A stretch of DNA of 13,783 nucleotides, from contig CAJFOL010000041.1 in assembly GCA_904397185.1 (NCBI GenBank), forward strand, positions 1 through 13,783, in the 5' to 3' direction. The position numbers and the translations under genes were made by a program. Source of the stretch: an uncultured Clostridia bacterium. GTDB taxonomy: Bacteria > Bacillota > Clostridia > Christensenellales > UBA1242. Positions 1 through 7,231 of the stretch are shown here, piece by piece. The notes beneath the pieces are model-generated. The model was given only the letters and a program-made list of their open reading frames with translations, was not told the DNA's origin and made no database searches. Within the stretch, counting starts at the first letter, position 1; the number at the start of each line of letters is the position of its first letter.

Positions 1-107
1 AATATGATAATATTGTAATCAATAATTGATATTTTATTATTTAATACCAAAAAATCTTTTTAATGCAAAAATTATTCACTATAAATAAAACTTTAAAAAC
101 ACAATAA
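1..107. other. AT-rich intergenic edge, no gene seen
   Basis: No open frame of any length or recognisable RNA is visible here. The only structure is a short inverted repeat, ATCAAT-A-ATTGAT at 18-30, with no T-run after it. It could be an operator or chance in such AT-rich DNA. Confidence 0.4.
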
Positions 108-143
108 AAATAACTACCGATTTGCTTGGTAGTTATTTTCTTT
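108..143. terminator. Bidirectional intrinsic terminator downstream of the PRTase gene
   Basis: An 11-bp perfect stem (AAATAACTACC at 108-118, GGTAGTTATTT at 128-138) encloses a 9-base loop. T-rich runs follow on both strands: TTTTCTTT on the plus strand and TTTTTATT on the minus strand. It lies about 120 bases beyond the stop of the leftward phosphoribosyltransferase gene, so it most likely ends the nadE-nrtR-PRTase transcript. It may also end a rightward gene outside the window. Bases 144-263 hold no recognisable gene. Confidence 0.75.
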
Positions 144-263
144 GCTAGCGACTTAAAAATAATCGAAAAGCAAACTTAGATATTAAAAATAATAAATAAA
201 ATTCGAATAGTCCTCACTCTCCACTTGCAAGCAGTTTTCTTAGAAAATACTATGAAATAATAA

Positions 264-830
264 CTACATTAGTGGTAGATAACCGCATATATAGATATCT
301 ATCCCTTTGTAGTTTATTTTTGTTTCATCACTCATGTCTGACTTTTTGCATTCCCTTAATATTGTCGCACCTGCCACAATTTTAAAATTTTGCTTTTCGG
401 CAAAATTTATCATAGAGTCAAAGGTTGAGCCTGTTGAAAACACATCATCAACAAAAAGAACTTTTTTATTTTGCAATTGTTCTAGTTCATTTTGTGAAAT
501 ATAGTACGTGGTTTTCCCAGAAGTTATACTTTCTCCGCTTGTGCTTATTGGGTTTAACATATAACATTTTGCTTGTTTTCTTAAGCATACATAATTTTTG
601 CCCGCCACCCTTGCAACTTCTTGAGCAATTGGAAGTCCTTTAAGTTCGGTTGTCAGTACAATATTATAGTCAACATCTTTCATCATTTTAACAAGTTTTT
701 CTGCCGACTTCACCAAAAGTTCGATATCGCCAACACAGTTAAACCCAGCAATCATCTGTCCTGACGGCGAGGCAAGAATAGGGAGTTGTCTTTTAAGACC
801 TAATATTTCAAGAGTAAAAAATTGTGCCAT
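264..830 (-). CDS. Type I phosphoribosyltransferase, adenine-PRTase-like
   Basis: A soluble 188-residue enzyme of the type I phosphoribosyltransferase fold. The PRPP-binding motif is clear at residues 124-136 (VLFVDDVFSTGST), with the paired acidic residues D128 and D129. The region around residues 58-90 (LTTELKGLPIAQEVA, then RK near 84-85) matches the pattern of adenine phosphoribosyltransferases, which convert adenine and PRPP to AMP. The true base is not certain. The gene lies 116 bases beyond nrtR on the same strand with no good terminator between, so it is probably the third gene of the nadE-nrtR operon. Its ribosome site is weak (AAAGGA about 10 bases before ATG). It could salvage adenine released during NAD or ADP-ribose turnover, or be a specialised PRTase. 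The family is secure and the substrate is inference. Confidence 0.8.
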   Translation of the reverse strand: MAQFFTLEILGLKRQLPILASPSGQMIAGFNCVGDIELLVKSAEKLVKMMKDVDYNIVLTTELKGLPIAQEVARVAGKNYVCLRKQAKCYMLNPISTSGESITSGKTTYYISQNELEQLQNKKVLFVDDVFSTGSTFDSMINFAEKQNFKIVAGATILRECKKSDMSDETKINYKGIDIYICGYLPLM

Positions 831-946
831 AATTTATTTTTCCTTTTATTTTTTATTAATTTATCAATATTTTTTATATTTTAGCATATTTTTATTTTTT
901 ATTGTTTTTTGCTATTTTTTTATTAATTTTTATTATTTTTTCTAAT

Positions 947-1813
947 TTATATCAAATTATCTTTATTCCAGTTTGGATTGTGTTTAAAAAGTTGTGACGG
1001 ACGATGTCCTTTATCTTGGGTGTATTCATTTAGAGGCAGGACAAGCGAGGCTGTCTTCCGTCTAAAGTTTGCATCCAAAAGTCTCTCGCCTAATATCACT
1101 TCATAACTATTTTTTAATTCAGTCAAAGTAAATTTTTCTTTCATTAAATTAAAGATTATGTCGGTGTACTCAAGTTTATTCTTAAGTCTATTTAGTGCAT
1201 AGCAAATTATCTTTATATGGTCAAATGCTATATCCGAGTTTACGACTTCAACTTCGCTTACCCTTTCAATACCTTTTTTCTCTGATTTTACAATTAAATT
1301 GTTTTTTAAAACTGTGTCGCCACTTGTCAATATAATTCCAACTTCTCGTTCTGACCTATACCCATTTTCAAAACTTTCAAGTTTTATCTTTCCATTATTC
1401 AAATCAATATCAAACCATTCTCCGCCATGAAGTTTAGATTGATTTGTAAGAAGCATATAACTTACTGATAGAACCCGTGTCCTCGGGTCACGTTGTTTTT
1501 CGCCAAAAGTATACAACTGCTCATAATAAAAGTTTTCAAGTCCGACCTTACTCTCTACACACAACTTCATCGTCTTTGCAAGTTCATTATTTAAATCTAT
1601 AAAAGTTCCAACTATGGCAAATTTATCCTTAAATGGCGGATACTTTCTATTTAAAAGATAAACTTGCAGTTTCTTCTCTGGCAATTTTCTATAATTGTTT
1701 GTCTCTTTATCAACAAGCCTTAGTATAACGGCATCAACAGTAACCGATGGCTTTTCATAGATACTGTCGCTATAAAGTTCTAAAAACTTTTTGTCCTCAT
1801 CTGATATTTCCAT
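947..1813 (-). CDS. nrtR: NrtR-type Nudix-related transcriptional repressor of NAD genes
   Basis: A 288-residue regulator. Residues 22-145 form a Nudix-like domain containing the NrtR signature YEQLYTFGEKQRDPRTRVLSV (98-118). Residues about 213-285 form the C-terminal winged helix, with the family pattern FTLTELKNSYEVILG and LLDANFRRK. In known NrtR proteins the Nudix domain binds ADP-ribose and the wing binds DNA. Here the catalytic Nudix box (69-92) is degenerate: the expected R-E is L84-C85 and the second E of the E-E pair is S88, so hydrolysis is unlikely and a sensor role fits. An AAGGAGGG ribosome site (1817-1824) overlaps the nadE stop, and only 9 bases separate the genes, so translation is probably coupled. 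It sits inside the pathway it should control and probably binds the divergent region at 2589-2685. Confidence 0.92.
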   Translation of the reverse strand: MEISDEDKKFLELYSDSIYEKPSVTVDAVILRLVDKETNNYRKLPEKKLQVYLLNRKYPPFKDKFAIVGTFIDLNNELAKTMKLCVESKVGLENFYYEQLYTFGEKQRDPRTRVLSVSYMLLTNQSKLHGGEWFDIDLNNGKIKLESFENGYRSEREVGIILTSGDTVLKNNLIVKSEKKGIERVSEVEVVNSDIAFDHIKIICYALNRLKNKLEYTDIIFNLMKEKFTLTELKNSYEVILGERLLDANFRRKTASLVLPLNEYTQDKGHRPSQLFKHNPNWNKDNLI

Positions 1814-1822
1814 TTTCCCTCC

Positions 1823-2563
1823 TTATTGTTCCTTATCAAAATAATTTTTTAATCCACTATCAAAACTTTCAATCTTTCGTTTGTGCAAATTTTGTTTATG
1901 CATCTTTATAATTTTATCAAAATCTTCATTCTTCTCGCCATTACGTATGAAATTGTCAAGGCTTTGATAACTGAAACCAAGTTTTTCCTCGTCAGTTTTC
2001 CCAGAAAGACCATCATCTGGCAGTTTTAAAACATATTCTTTTCTAAGACCAAGCAGTAAGCCTATCTCTACCACTTCACTTTTGGTAAAGTTTACAAGAG
2101 GAGCGAAATCACCGACATTGTCACCCCATTTGGTTGTGTATCCTACTTCTTTTTCAGAAAGATTTGAGGTGTTTGCAACTAAGTAGCCTTTGCTTCCAGC
2201 GACTGCATAAAGCATGGTCATTCTAATTCTAGGTGGAATATTTATCGTTGTAACTTGAGAAAGTTCAGGGCAAATTTTTTGAGTTTCTTTTATATATAGA
2301 TTATATATATCATTAATATTAACAATTCTATAATTAATTCCTAAACTTCTACATGAATCTTCTGCAATAGCGCAATCTTTCATATCACCATTTGGCATTA
2401 TAAGCCCGTAAACCTTATCTTCCCCTAATGCCCTTACGCAAAGTCCAGCCGTCACATAACTATCCTTTCCACCACTCATTCCAATTACAACTCCCTTGGC
2501 ACTCGCTTTTTTCAAGTAGTTTTTTACCCACTCAATCAGTCTATTAACTACAGAAATATCCAT
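1823..2563 (-). CDS. nadE: NAD synthetase, ammonia-dependent
   Basis: A 246-residue cytosolic enzyme catalysing the last step of NAD synthesis: NaAD + ATP + ammonia to NAD. The ATP-pyrophosphatase P-loop SGGKDS is at residues 30-35. Further family patterns are TNLSEKEVGYTTKWGD and, towards the C-terminus, LPDDGLSGKTDEEKLGFSY. There is no N-terminal glutaminase domain, so it uses free ammonia or a separate glutaminase. An ATG nine codons upstream (2590) was rejected. It lies at the predicted transcription start just below the -10 box, whereas the chosen ATG has AGGAGG (2569-2574) five bases before it. It is the first gene of the leftward operon, expressed from the NrtR-type divergent region. 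Confidence 0.93.
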   Translation of the reverse strand: MDISVVNRLIEWVKNYLKKASAKGVVIGMSGGKDSYVTAGLCVRALGEDKVYGLIMPNGDMKDCAIAEDSCRSLGINYRIVNINDIYNLYIKETQKICPELSQVTTINIPPRIRMTMLYAVAGSKGYLVANTSNLSEKEVGYTTKWGDNVGDFAPLVNFTKSEVVEIGLLLGLRKEYVLKLPDDGLSGKTDEEKLGFSYQSLDNFIRNGEKNEDFDKIIKMHKQNLHKRKIESFDSGLKNYFDKEQ

Positions 2564-2588
2564 ACTATCCTCCTGTCTTAATATTTTC

Positions 2589-2602
2589 ATTATGATAATA
2601 AC
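2589..2602 (-). promoter_or_regulatory. Operator-like dyad A (nadE side), candidate NrtR site
   Basis: The minus strand carries GTTATTATCATA (plus-strand positions 2591-2602). It contains the palindrome ATTAT-G-ATAAT (2589-2599) and covers the nadE -10 box. The same 12-mer recurs on the plus strand in dyad B. A repressor bound here would block RNA polymerase directly. Assignment to NrtR is inference from gene context. Confidence 0.6.
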
Positions 2603-2623
2603 AAAAAATTAATATTTTGTCAA
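2595..2623 (-). promoter_or_regulatory. Promoter of nadE-nrtR-PRTase operon
   Basis: On the minus strand TTGACA (2618-2623) is separated by 17 bases from TATTAT (2595-2600), with an extended -10 TGT immediately before it. The predicted start near 2588 gives a leader of about 25 bases to the nadE ATG. The -10 lies inside operator-like dyad A. Confidence 0.8.
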
Positions 2624-2641
2624 CAATTTTTCAAAAAATAG

Positions 2642-2670
2642 TTGACAAGTTACTATTATTATGTTATTAT
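2642..2670 (+). promoter_or_regulatory. Promoter of pncA/Nudix-NMNAT-pncB operon
   Basis: TTGACA (2642-2647), a 17-base spacer and TATTAT (2665-2670) preceded by TGT form a near-consensus extended -10 promoter. Its two -35 and -10 hexamers and its spacer length are identical to those of the divergent nadE promoter. The two -35 boxes lie 18 bases apart, back to back. The predicted start near 2677 leaves a leader of about 48 bases. Confidence 0.8.
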
Positions 2671-2685
2671 CATATTAATAATAAC
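2663..2685 (+). promoter_or_regulatory. Operator-like dyad B (pncA side), candidate NrtR site
   Basis: A 23-bp inverted repeat has arms GTTATTA (2663-2669) and TAATAAC (2679-2685). It overlaps the -10 box and the transcription start of the rightward promoter. It begins with the same 12-mer, GTTATTATCATA, as dyad A on the opposite strand. Length and position fit a dimeric repressor site. Confidence 0.65.
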
Positions 2686-2724
2686 AAACAAAACAAAATT
2701 GTGTTTGTTAAAAAGGAGAAGAAA

Positions 2725-3903
2725 ATGAAATTATTTATAGTAGTAGACATGGTCAACGGTTTTGTAAATGAGGGGGCTCTTTCTGATAAAAACATAAACA
2801 GAATTGTGCCAAATATTGTTGCAGGAGTAAAAAAGGCACTATCTCAAGGCGACGTGGCTATAGCATTTAGAGATTGTCACAAGATGAACGATGAAGAATT
2901 TAAATCTTACCCACCTCATTGTCTTAAGGGAAGCAAAGAGAGCGAACTTATCGATGAACTTAAGCCTTATGAAAAGCAGATGATAGTCATCGACAAAAAT
3001 ACAACAAACGGATTTAACACAGAAGAGTTTAAACAACTCATATCAAGCAATCATTTCTCTGAAATTGAAATCTGTGGATGCTGTTCTGATATTTGTGTGA
3101 CTGACCTAGCCTATAGTCTAGCAAGGTATTTAAGCGAAAGAAAAATTGATACAACTATTAAAATAAATGAAAACATGATTGATACTTTTAATGCTCCAAA
3201 TCATAATGCCGATGAGGTCAACCGAAACTGCATAGACAATTTTTCAAAAATCGGTATAAGTATTGTACGAAAAGGCGAAGAAAGGGCAAAACTTAAAAAA
3301 GTGCAGAAAATTACAGACAATAAATTTCTTAATATGTATATAGCAACCTATCAAACGAAAAAGGGCGAATTAAATTATGAACTCGTTTCAAGGCAAGAGA
3401 TTCCAGATATTGTAGAACCTAGTTTAAAAGTTGATGCAGTCAATGTTTTGCCCTATCAATACAAAGATGGAAAAACTGTCGTCTATCTAATACGTGAATT
3501 TAGATTCCCGCTCAATGACTATATATACGAAATGCCGTCAGGACTTATCGAAGATGGTGAGGATGGATTGACAACTGCCAAAAGAGAACTCCAAGAAGAA
3601 ATAGGTGCCAAGGTCATATCAATTGAACGTACCGCCACCCCTGCCTATACTTCATGTGGGCTGACAGATGAAAATATAGATTTTTACAAGGCTGAAGTTG
3701 AAATTGGCAAGCAAGAATTAGATGGCTTTGAGGACATAGGAGTTATACCTGTTTCACTGGAAGAACTTGAACTTTTGATTAATTCTCGCAAAATGGGAGC
3801 ACAAGGAAAACTGCAAGCAAAAATATTTTTACAACAAGAAAAGATTAAAGCACTTGAAAAACAACTAAAAGAGTTAAAGGGAGATGAAGATGAAAAGATT
3901 TAA
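2725..3903 (+). CDS. pncA: Nicotinamidase fused to ADP-ribose pyrophosphatase-like Nudix hydrolase
   Basis: A 392-residue two-domain enzyme. Residues 1-182 are a nicotinamidase (isochorismatase fold), which deamidates nicotinamide to nicotinate. The catalytic triad is visible as D8, K91 and C124 (SDICV), and likely metal ligands as D50, H52 and H65. Residues about 190-368 form a Nudix hydrolase with a perfect Nudix box at 273-295 (G, x5, E, x7, RELQEEIGA). The downstream ATPAYTSCGLTDE pattern is typical of ADP-ribose pyrophosphatases, which yield AMP and ribose 5-phosphate. A charged, possibly helical tail follows (369-392). An upstream in-frame ATG at 2617 was rejected because it precedes the promoter. 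AAGGAG (2713-2718) lies six bases before the chosen ATG. It is the first gene of the rightward operon and overlaps the next gene by 14 bases. The nicotinamidase call is very secure. The exact Nudix substrate is inferred. Confidence 0.93.
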   Translation: MKLFIVVDMVNGFVNEGALSDKNINRIVPNIVAGVKKALSQGDVAIAFRDCHKMNDEEFKSYPPHCLKGSKESELIDELKPYEKQMIVIDKNTTNGFNTEEFKQLISSNHFSEIEICGCCSDICVTDLAYSLARYLSERKIDTTIKINENMIDTFNAPNHNADEVNRNCIDNFSKIGISIVRKGEERAKLKKVQKITDNKFLNMYIATYQTKKGELNYELVSRQEIPDIVEPSLKVDAVNVLPYQYKDGKTVVYLIREFRFPLNDYIYEMPSGLIEDGEDGLTTAKRELQEEIGAKVISIERTATPAYTSCGLTDENIDFYKAEVEIGKQELDGFEDIGVIPVSLEELELLINSRKMGAQGKLQAKIFLQQEKIKALEKQLKELKGDEDEKI

Positions 3904-4399
3904 AAATGGTTGTTTTGTCGGAAAATTTTTGCCACCTCATATAGGTCATCTAAGTGTTATTGATAGGGCTTTAAGTGAATGTGAAAAAGTGACGATAGTG
4001 CTTGCTGAAGACTTAAAACACTCTAAAACACTATGTGAGCAAGCGAATTTTCCGTATTTCTCCCCAAAAGAGAGACTAGAATGGATAAGGCAACATTATA
4101 AAAATTATAATAATATCAACTTTATATTCTTTGACGAGCATGGAATAAAAAAGGATGACCTAAAAACATGGTCTAAAAAATTCAAAGAAAAAGTAAAAGG
4201 CATTGATGCAAAATATGCCGATGAAAGTTATAGATATTTAAATGAAAAATATTTCCCTGAGTGTACCTTTATCCCAGTAGATAGAGATAAAATAAATATT
4301 CACGGAACAGATATTAGAAATAATCCCGAAAACATTAAATTTATGATTGAAGAGGGGAAATCACAAGTTTACAAAAAATTAAATGATTTAAAAAAATAA
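3890..4399 (+). CDS. NadR/NadM-type nicotinamide (nicotinate) mononucleotide adenylyltransferase
   Basis: A 169-residue nucleotidyltransferase-fold enzyme that should adenylate NMN or NaMN with ATP to give NAD or NaAD. The ATP-binding motif GKFLPPHIGH is at residues 11-20 (HxGH at 17-20). The C-terminal motif IHGTDIRNNP (137-146) corresponds to the ISGAQIRENP region of the NadR adenylyltransferase domain. There is no N-terminal helix-turn-helix and no C-terminal ribosylnicotinamide kinase domain, so it is a single-domain version. ATG at 3884 directly abuts GGGAG. ATG at 3890 sits six bases after GGGAG (3879-3883) and is preferred. The start lies within the end of the upstream gene (14-base overlap), indicating translational coupling. 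PncB next door makes NaMN, so NaMN is the expected substrate although this family usually favours NMN. Confidence 0.85.
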   Translation: MKRFKNGCFVGKFLPPHIGHLSVIDRALSECEKVTIVLAEDLKHSKTLCEQANFPYFSPKERLEWIRQHYKNYNNINFIFFDEHGIKKDDLKTWSKKFKEKVKGIDAKYADESYRYLNEKYFPECTFIPVDRDKINIHGTDIRNNPENIKFMIEEGKSQVYKKLNDLKK

Positions 4400-4417
4400 A
4401 AAATAGTAAAAATATAA

Positions 4418-4440
4418 AAATAATTAAAAATTAATTATTT
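4418..4440 (+). repeat. AT-only inverted repeat before pncB
   Basis: Arms AAATAATTAA (4418-4427) and TTAATTATTT (4431-4440) form a 10-bp, three-base-loop hairpin with no G or C. It lies in the 62-base gap between the adenylyltransferase gene and pncB, ending 10 bases before the AGGAG of pncB. It could be a processing or attenuating hairpin or simply a product of AT-rich DNA. It is too weak for a normal terminator. Confidence 0.4.
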
Positions 4441-4461
4441 ATCAATAAAAAGGAGAAAAAA

Positions 4462-5940
4462 ATGGATAATTTAGTAATTGATTTTTACGAACTTACAATG
4501 GGACAAGGTTATTTTAATAACAACACTCACGAAACACAAGCCTGTTTTGATTTGTTTTTTAGAAAATGCCCAGATAGTGCAAGTTTTGCCTTAGGAAATG
4601 GTGTCCAAAAATGTTTGGAATATCTTAAAAATTTTCACTTCACTGACGAAGATATTGAATATTTGCGATCTCAAAAAATTTTCTCAGAAGAATATCTATA
4701 CTATCTTAGAACAATTAAGTTCACTGGAGACGTCTATGCTGTACCTGACGGAACGGTTGTCCTTCCGAATGAGCCTGCTATAACAATTGTTGCACCTTTA
4801 ATTCAAGCACAACTTGTTGAAACTGCCCTTCTTGTTATGTTTAACCATTCATCACTAATCACATCTAAGACGTCAAGAATCGTCCGTTCAGCAAAAGGCC
4901 GTGCTGTTATGGAATTTGGCACGCGCCGTGCTCAAGGAAGTGAAGCGGCTGTTGAGGGAGCGGTGGATGCCTATGTTGGCGGTGCAGTCGGCACTGCTTG
5001 TACTCTTGCGGGCAAACTCTATGGTGTGCCTGTACTTGGAACTATGGCACATAGTTTTGTCCAAAGTTTTGACAGCGAATATGATGCATTTAAAGCCTAT
5101 GCCCTCTCATTTCCTGACAATGCCACCCTTTTAGTAGACACCTACGACACTTTAAGAAGTGGTGTGCCAAATGCCATAAAGGTTGCAAAAGAAGTGCTAG
5201 AGCCTATGGGCAAAACACTTGCTGGTATTAGGATAGATAGCGGTGACCTTGCATATCTGACTAAAAAAGCACGGGAGATGCTAGATGAGGCAGGACTTAA
5301 TGGTGCAAAGATTTGCGTATCTAACTCTCTTGACGAAAATGTTATATCCAACCTCTTAAGTCAAGGTGCTCCTATTGATACCTTTGGTGTTGGCGAAAAC
5401 CTTATTACAGCGAAATCCAATCCTGTCTTTGGCGGTGTCTACAAACTTGTCGCAATCGAGAAGAACGGCGAGTTGGTGCCAAAAATCAAAATTTCAGACA
5501 ATATTGAAAAAGTAACCAATCCTGGATTTAAGGATATTGTTAGACTTTATGACGAAAACGGCAAAATAATATCTGATATGTTGACCCTTTTTGGCGAGCC
5601 TCTCCCTACTATGCCAATAAAACTAAAGGACCCAAATGCCGTTTGGAGATATAAAATTGTCAAAAACTATACAGCGAAACACATTCGCGAAAAAATGATG
5701 GAAAATGGCACAATTATCTATGATTTGAAGACAGTAGAAGAACGAAGAGCAAACGTCCAAAGGCAACTTGATACCCTTTGGGATGAAAATAAACGTCTGC
5801 TTAATGCCCAAACTTTTACTCTAAACTTAAGCCCTGCTCTTCAAGAAGTAAAAAATAAATTACTAGAACAACACCGCTCAGAAAAAGAGAAAAAATATAT
5901 AGAAACTTTTGACCTTGATAGTTTTGAAAATTGGGATTAA
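4462..5940 (+). CDS. pncB: Nicotinate phosphoribosyltransferase
   Basis: A 492-residue cytosolic enzyme of the Preiss-Handler route, converting nicotinate, PRPP and ATP to NaMN. The Bacillota PncB pattern is clear throughout: DFYELTMGQGYF near the start, EFGTRRAQG (151-159), GTMAHSFVQSF with the expected phosphorylated histidine H197, then VDTYDTLRSGVPNAI and GIRIDSGDLAYL. Length is normal for the long Bacillus/Enterococcus type. AGGAG (4451-4455) precedes the ATG by six bases. It is the last gene of the rightward NAD operon and is followed by a strong hairpin terminator. With the upstream nicotinamidase, the adenylyltransferase and the divergent nadE it completes nicotinamide-to-NAD recycling. 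Confidence 0.95.
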   Translation: MDNLVIDFYELTMGQGYFNNNTHETQACFDLFFRKCPDSASFALGNGVQKCLEYLKNFHFTDEDIEYLRSQKIFSEEYLYYLRTIKFTGDVYAVPDGTVVLPNEPAITIVAPLIQAQLVETALLVMFNHSSLITSKTSRIVRSAKGRAVMEFGTRRAQGSEAAVEGAVDAYVGGAVGTACTLAGKLYGVPVLGTMAHSFVQSFDSEYDAFKAYALSFPDNATLLVDTYDTLRSGVPNAIKVAKEVLEPMGKTLAGIRIDSGDLAYLTKKAREMLDEAGLNGAKICVSNSLDENVISNLLSQGAPIDTFGVGENLITAKSNPVFGGVYKLVAIEKNGELVPKIKISDNIEKVTNPGFKDIVRLYDENGKIISDMLTLFGEPLPTMPIKLKDPNAVWRYKIVKNYTAKHIREKMMENGTIIYDLKTVEERRANVQRQLDTLWDENKRLLNAQTFTLNLSPALQEVKNKLLEQHRSEKEKKYIETFDLDSFENWD

Positions 5941-6016
5941 ATAAAATTTAATTTTAAAAAAATAATAGCATATTTTTAAATAAAAATTGTTTCAATATTT
6001 ATTATTTATACAAAAT

Positions 6017-6049
6017 AAAAATGTGAGAAATAAAATCTCACATTTTTTT
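6017..6049. terminator. Bidirectional terminator between pncB and trpS
   Basis: ATGTGAGA (6021-6028) pairs with TCTCACAT (6036-6043) around a 7-base loop. A flanking A-run on the left and T-run on the right extend the stem and give a U-tract in both directions. It serves the convergent ends of pncB (stop 5940) and trpS (stop 6071). Confidence 0.85.
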
Positions 6050-6070
6050 GTAAATATTTTTGATAATTTT

Positions 6071-7201
6071 TTAATTTTTTGTTTCTTGGAAAGTAATAGA
6101 GCCATATTTTTCACATTGGCTGTTTATTAATTCTATATCACTTCTATAATCGAGTCCTATTGCCTTTTTCACTTTTGCAAGAGTTTCAGATGCCACTTTT
6201 CTTGCCCTCTCACTTCCCTCAAACAATATTCTATAAACTTCAGGAATATTTTTTTCGTATTTATGTCTTAACTCTCTAATTGGTTGCAATGTGTCTTGAA
6301 TAACATAATTTAAGAATTTTTTGACTTTCACGTCACCCAGCCCACCTCTTTGATAATGAGCCTTTAATTCATCTAAATTTTTATACTCCAGTTCGCCAGT
6401 TTCCTTGTTTTTAAAATATTCTAAGAAGTGTTTTGGCTTAGAAAATGCCTCCAAATAGATAAACACAGGGTTACCTTCTGTCTCTCCAGGGTCTGAGACG
6501 TGCAGATGGTTTGGGTCTGTATACATTGACATGATTTTCCTTTGAACTTCCTCTGGAGAATCCGCTAAGTAAATACAATTTCCAATTGATTTGCTCATCT
6601 TTGTTTGTCCATCGGTGCCTGGCAGTCGTTGACAAATTTTGTTCTGTGGTAGTACTGCTTTAGGTTCGACTAACGTTTTCCCATACAATCGATTAAAACT
6701 TCGGACAATTTCTCTCGTCTGTTCGATCATAGGAAGTTGGTCTTCCCCCACCGGTACAATGTTGGCATTAAAAGCGGTGATGTCTGCGGCTTGGCTTATA
6801 GGATAAGTTAAAAATCCTACCGGAATTGTGTTGTTAAATCCCCTGTATATTATCTCTTGTTTTACCGTTGGATTTCGCTCTAGTCTCGCCAATGTAACTA
6901 AATTCATGTAATAAAATGTTAAATCGCTTAGTTCAGGAACTTGAGATTGCAAAAATATTGTGGTCTTTTTAGGGTCAATACCACAAGAGAGATAGTCCAG
7001 TGCCACTTCAAGCACATTGTCTTTTATTTTTTGTATATTTCCAAAATTATCTGTCGTTGCCTGTGAATCTGCAATTTCAATATAAATTTCATCATATTTT
7101 CCAGAATTTTGTAACTCAACTCGCTGTGATAAAGAACCTACATAATGCCCTAAGTGCAATCTACCTGTTGGTCTATCTCCAGTTAAAATAATATCCCCCA
7201 T
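6071..7201 (-). CDS. trpS: Tryptophanyl-tRNA synthetase
   Basis: A 376-residue class I aminoacyl-tRNA synthetase that charges tRNA-Trp. The ATP-binding signature appears as HLGH (16-19) in TGDRPTGRLHLGHYVGSL, and KMSKS is intact at 201-205. Other family blocks are ARLERNPTVK, PISQAADITAF and VPVGEDQLPMIEQTREI, all as in the Streptococcus-like TrpRS group. It is somewhat longer than the roughly 340 residues usual for that group, mostly through the C-terminal tail after about residue 350. AGGAGG (7206-7211) lies four bases before the ATG. The promoter is close (leader about 25 bases), so no T-box leader is present. It appears monocistronic and convergent with pncB. Confidence 0.97.
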   Translation of the reverse strand: MGDIILTGDRPTGRLHLGHYVGSLSQRVELQNSGKYDEIYIEIADSQATTDNFGNIQKIKDNVLEVALDYLSCGIDPKKTTIFLQSQVPELSDLTFYYMNLVTLARLERNPTVKQEIIYRGFNNTIPVGFLTYPISQAADITAFNANIVPVGEDQLPMIEQTREIVRSFNRLYGKTLVEPKAVLPQNKICQRLPGTDGQTKMSKSIGNCIYLADSPEEVQRKIMSMYTDPNHLHVSDPGETEGNPVFIYLEAFSKPKHFLEYFKNKETGELEYKNLDELKAHYQRGGLGDVKVKKFLNYVIQDTLQPIRELRHKYEKNIPEVYRILFEGSERARKVASETLAKVKKAIGLDYRSDIELINSQCEKYGSITFQETKN

Positions 7202-7231
7202 AAGTCCTCCTAATATTAAGATTTGTCTAAT

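Noticed and set aside
862..915. TAGCA...TGCTA pairing between nrtR and the PRTase gene
   Set aside because: Five base pairs around a loop of more than 25 bases in AT-only DNA is too weak for a terminator.
2564..2590. Nine-codon N-terminal extension of NadE
   Set aside because: ATG 2590 lies at or before the predicted transcription start; AGGAGG is correctly spaced only for ATG 2563.
2617..2724. 36-residue N-terminal extension of the nicotinamidase-Nudix protein
   Set aside because: Its ATG precedes the predicted promoter (-35 at 2642) and has no ribosome site, whereas ATG 2725 follows AAGGAG.
5142..5351. Leftward open frame inside pncB
   Set aside because: It is a shadow of the strongly conserved pncB frame, with no ribosome site.
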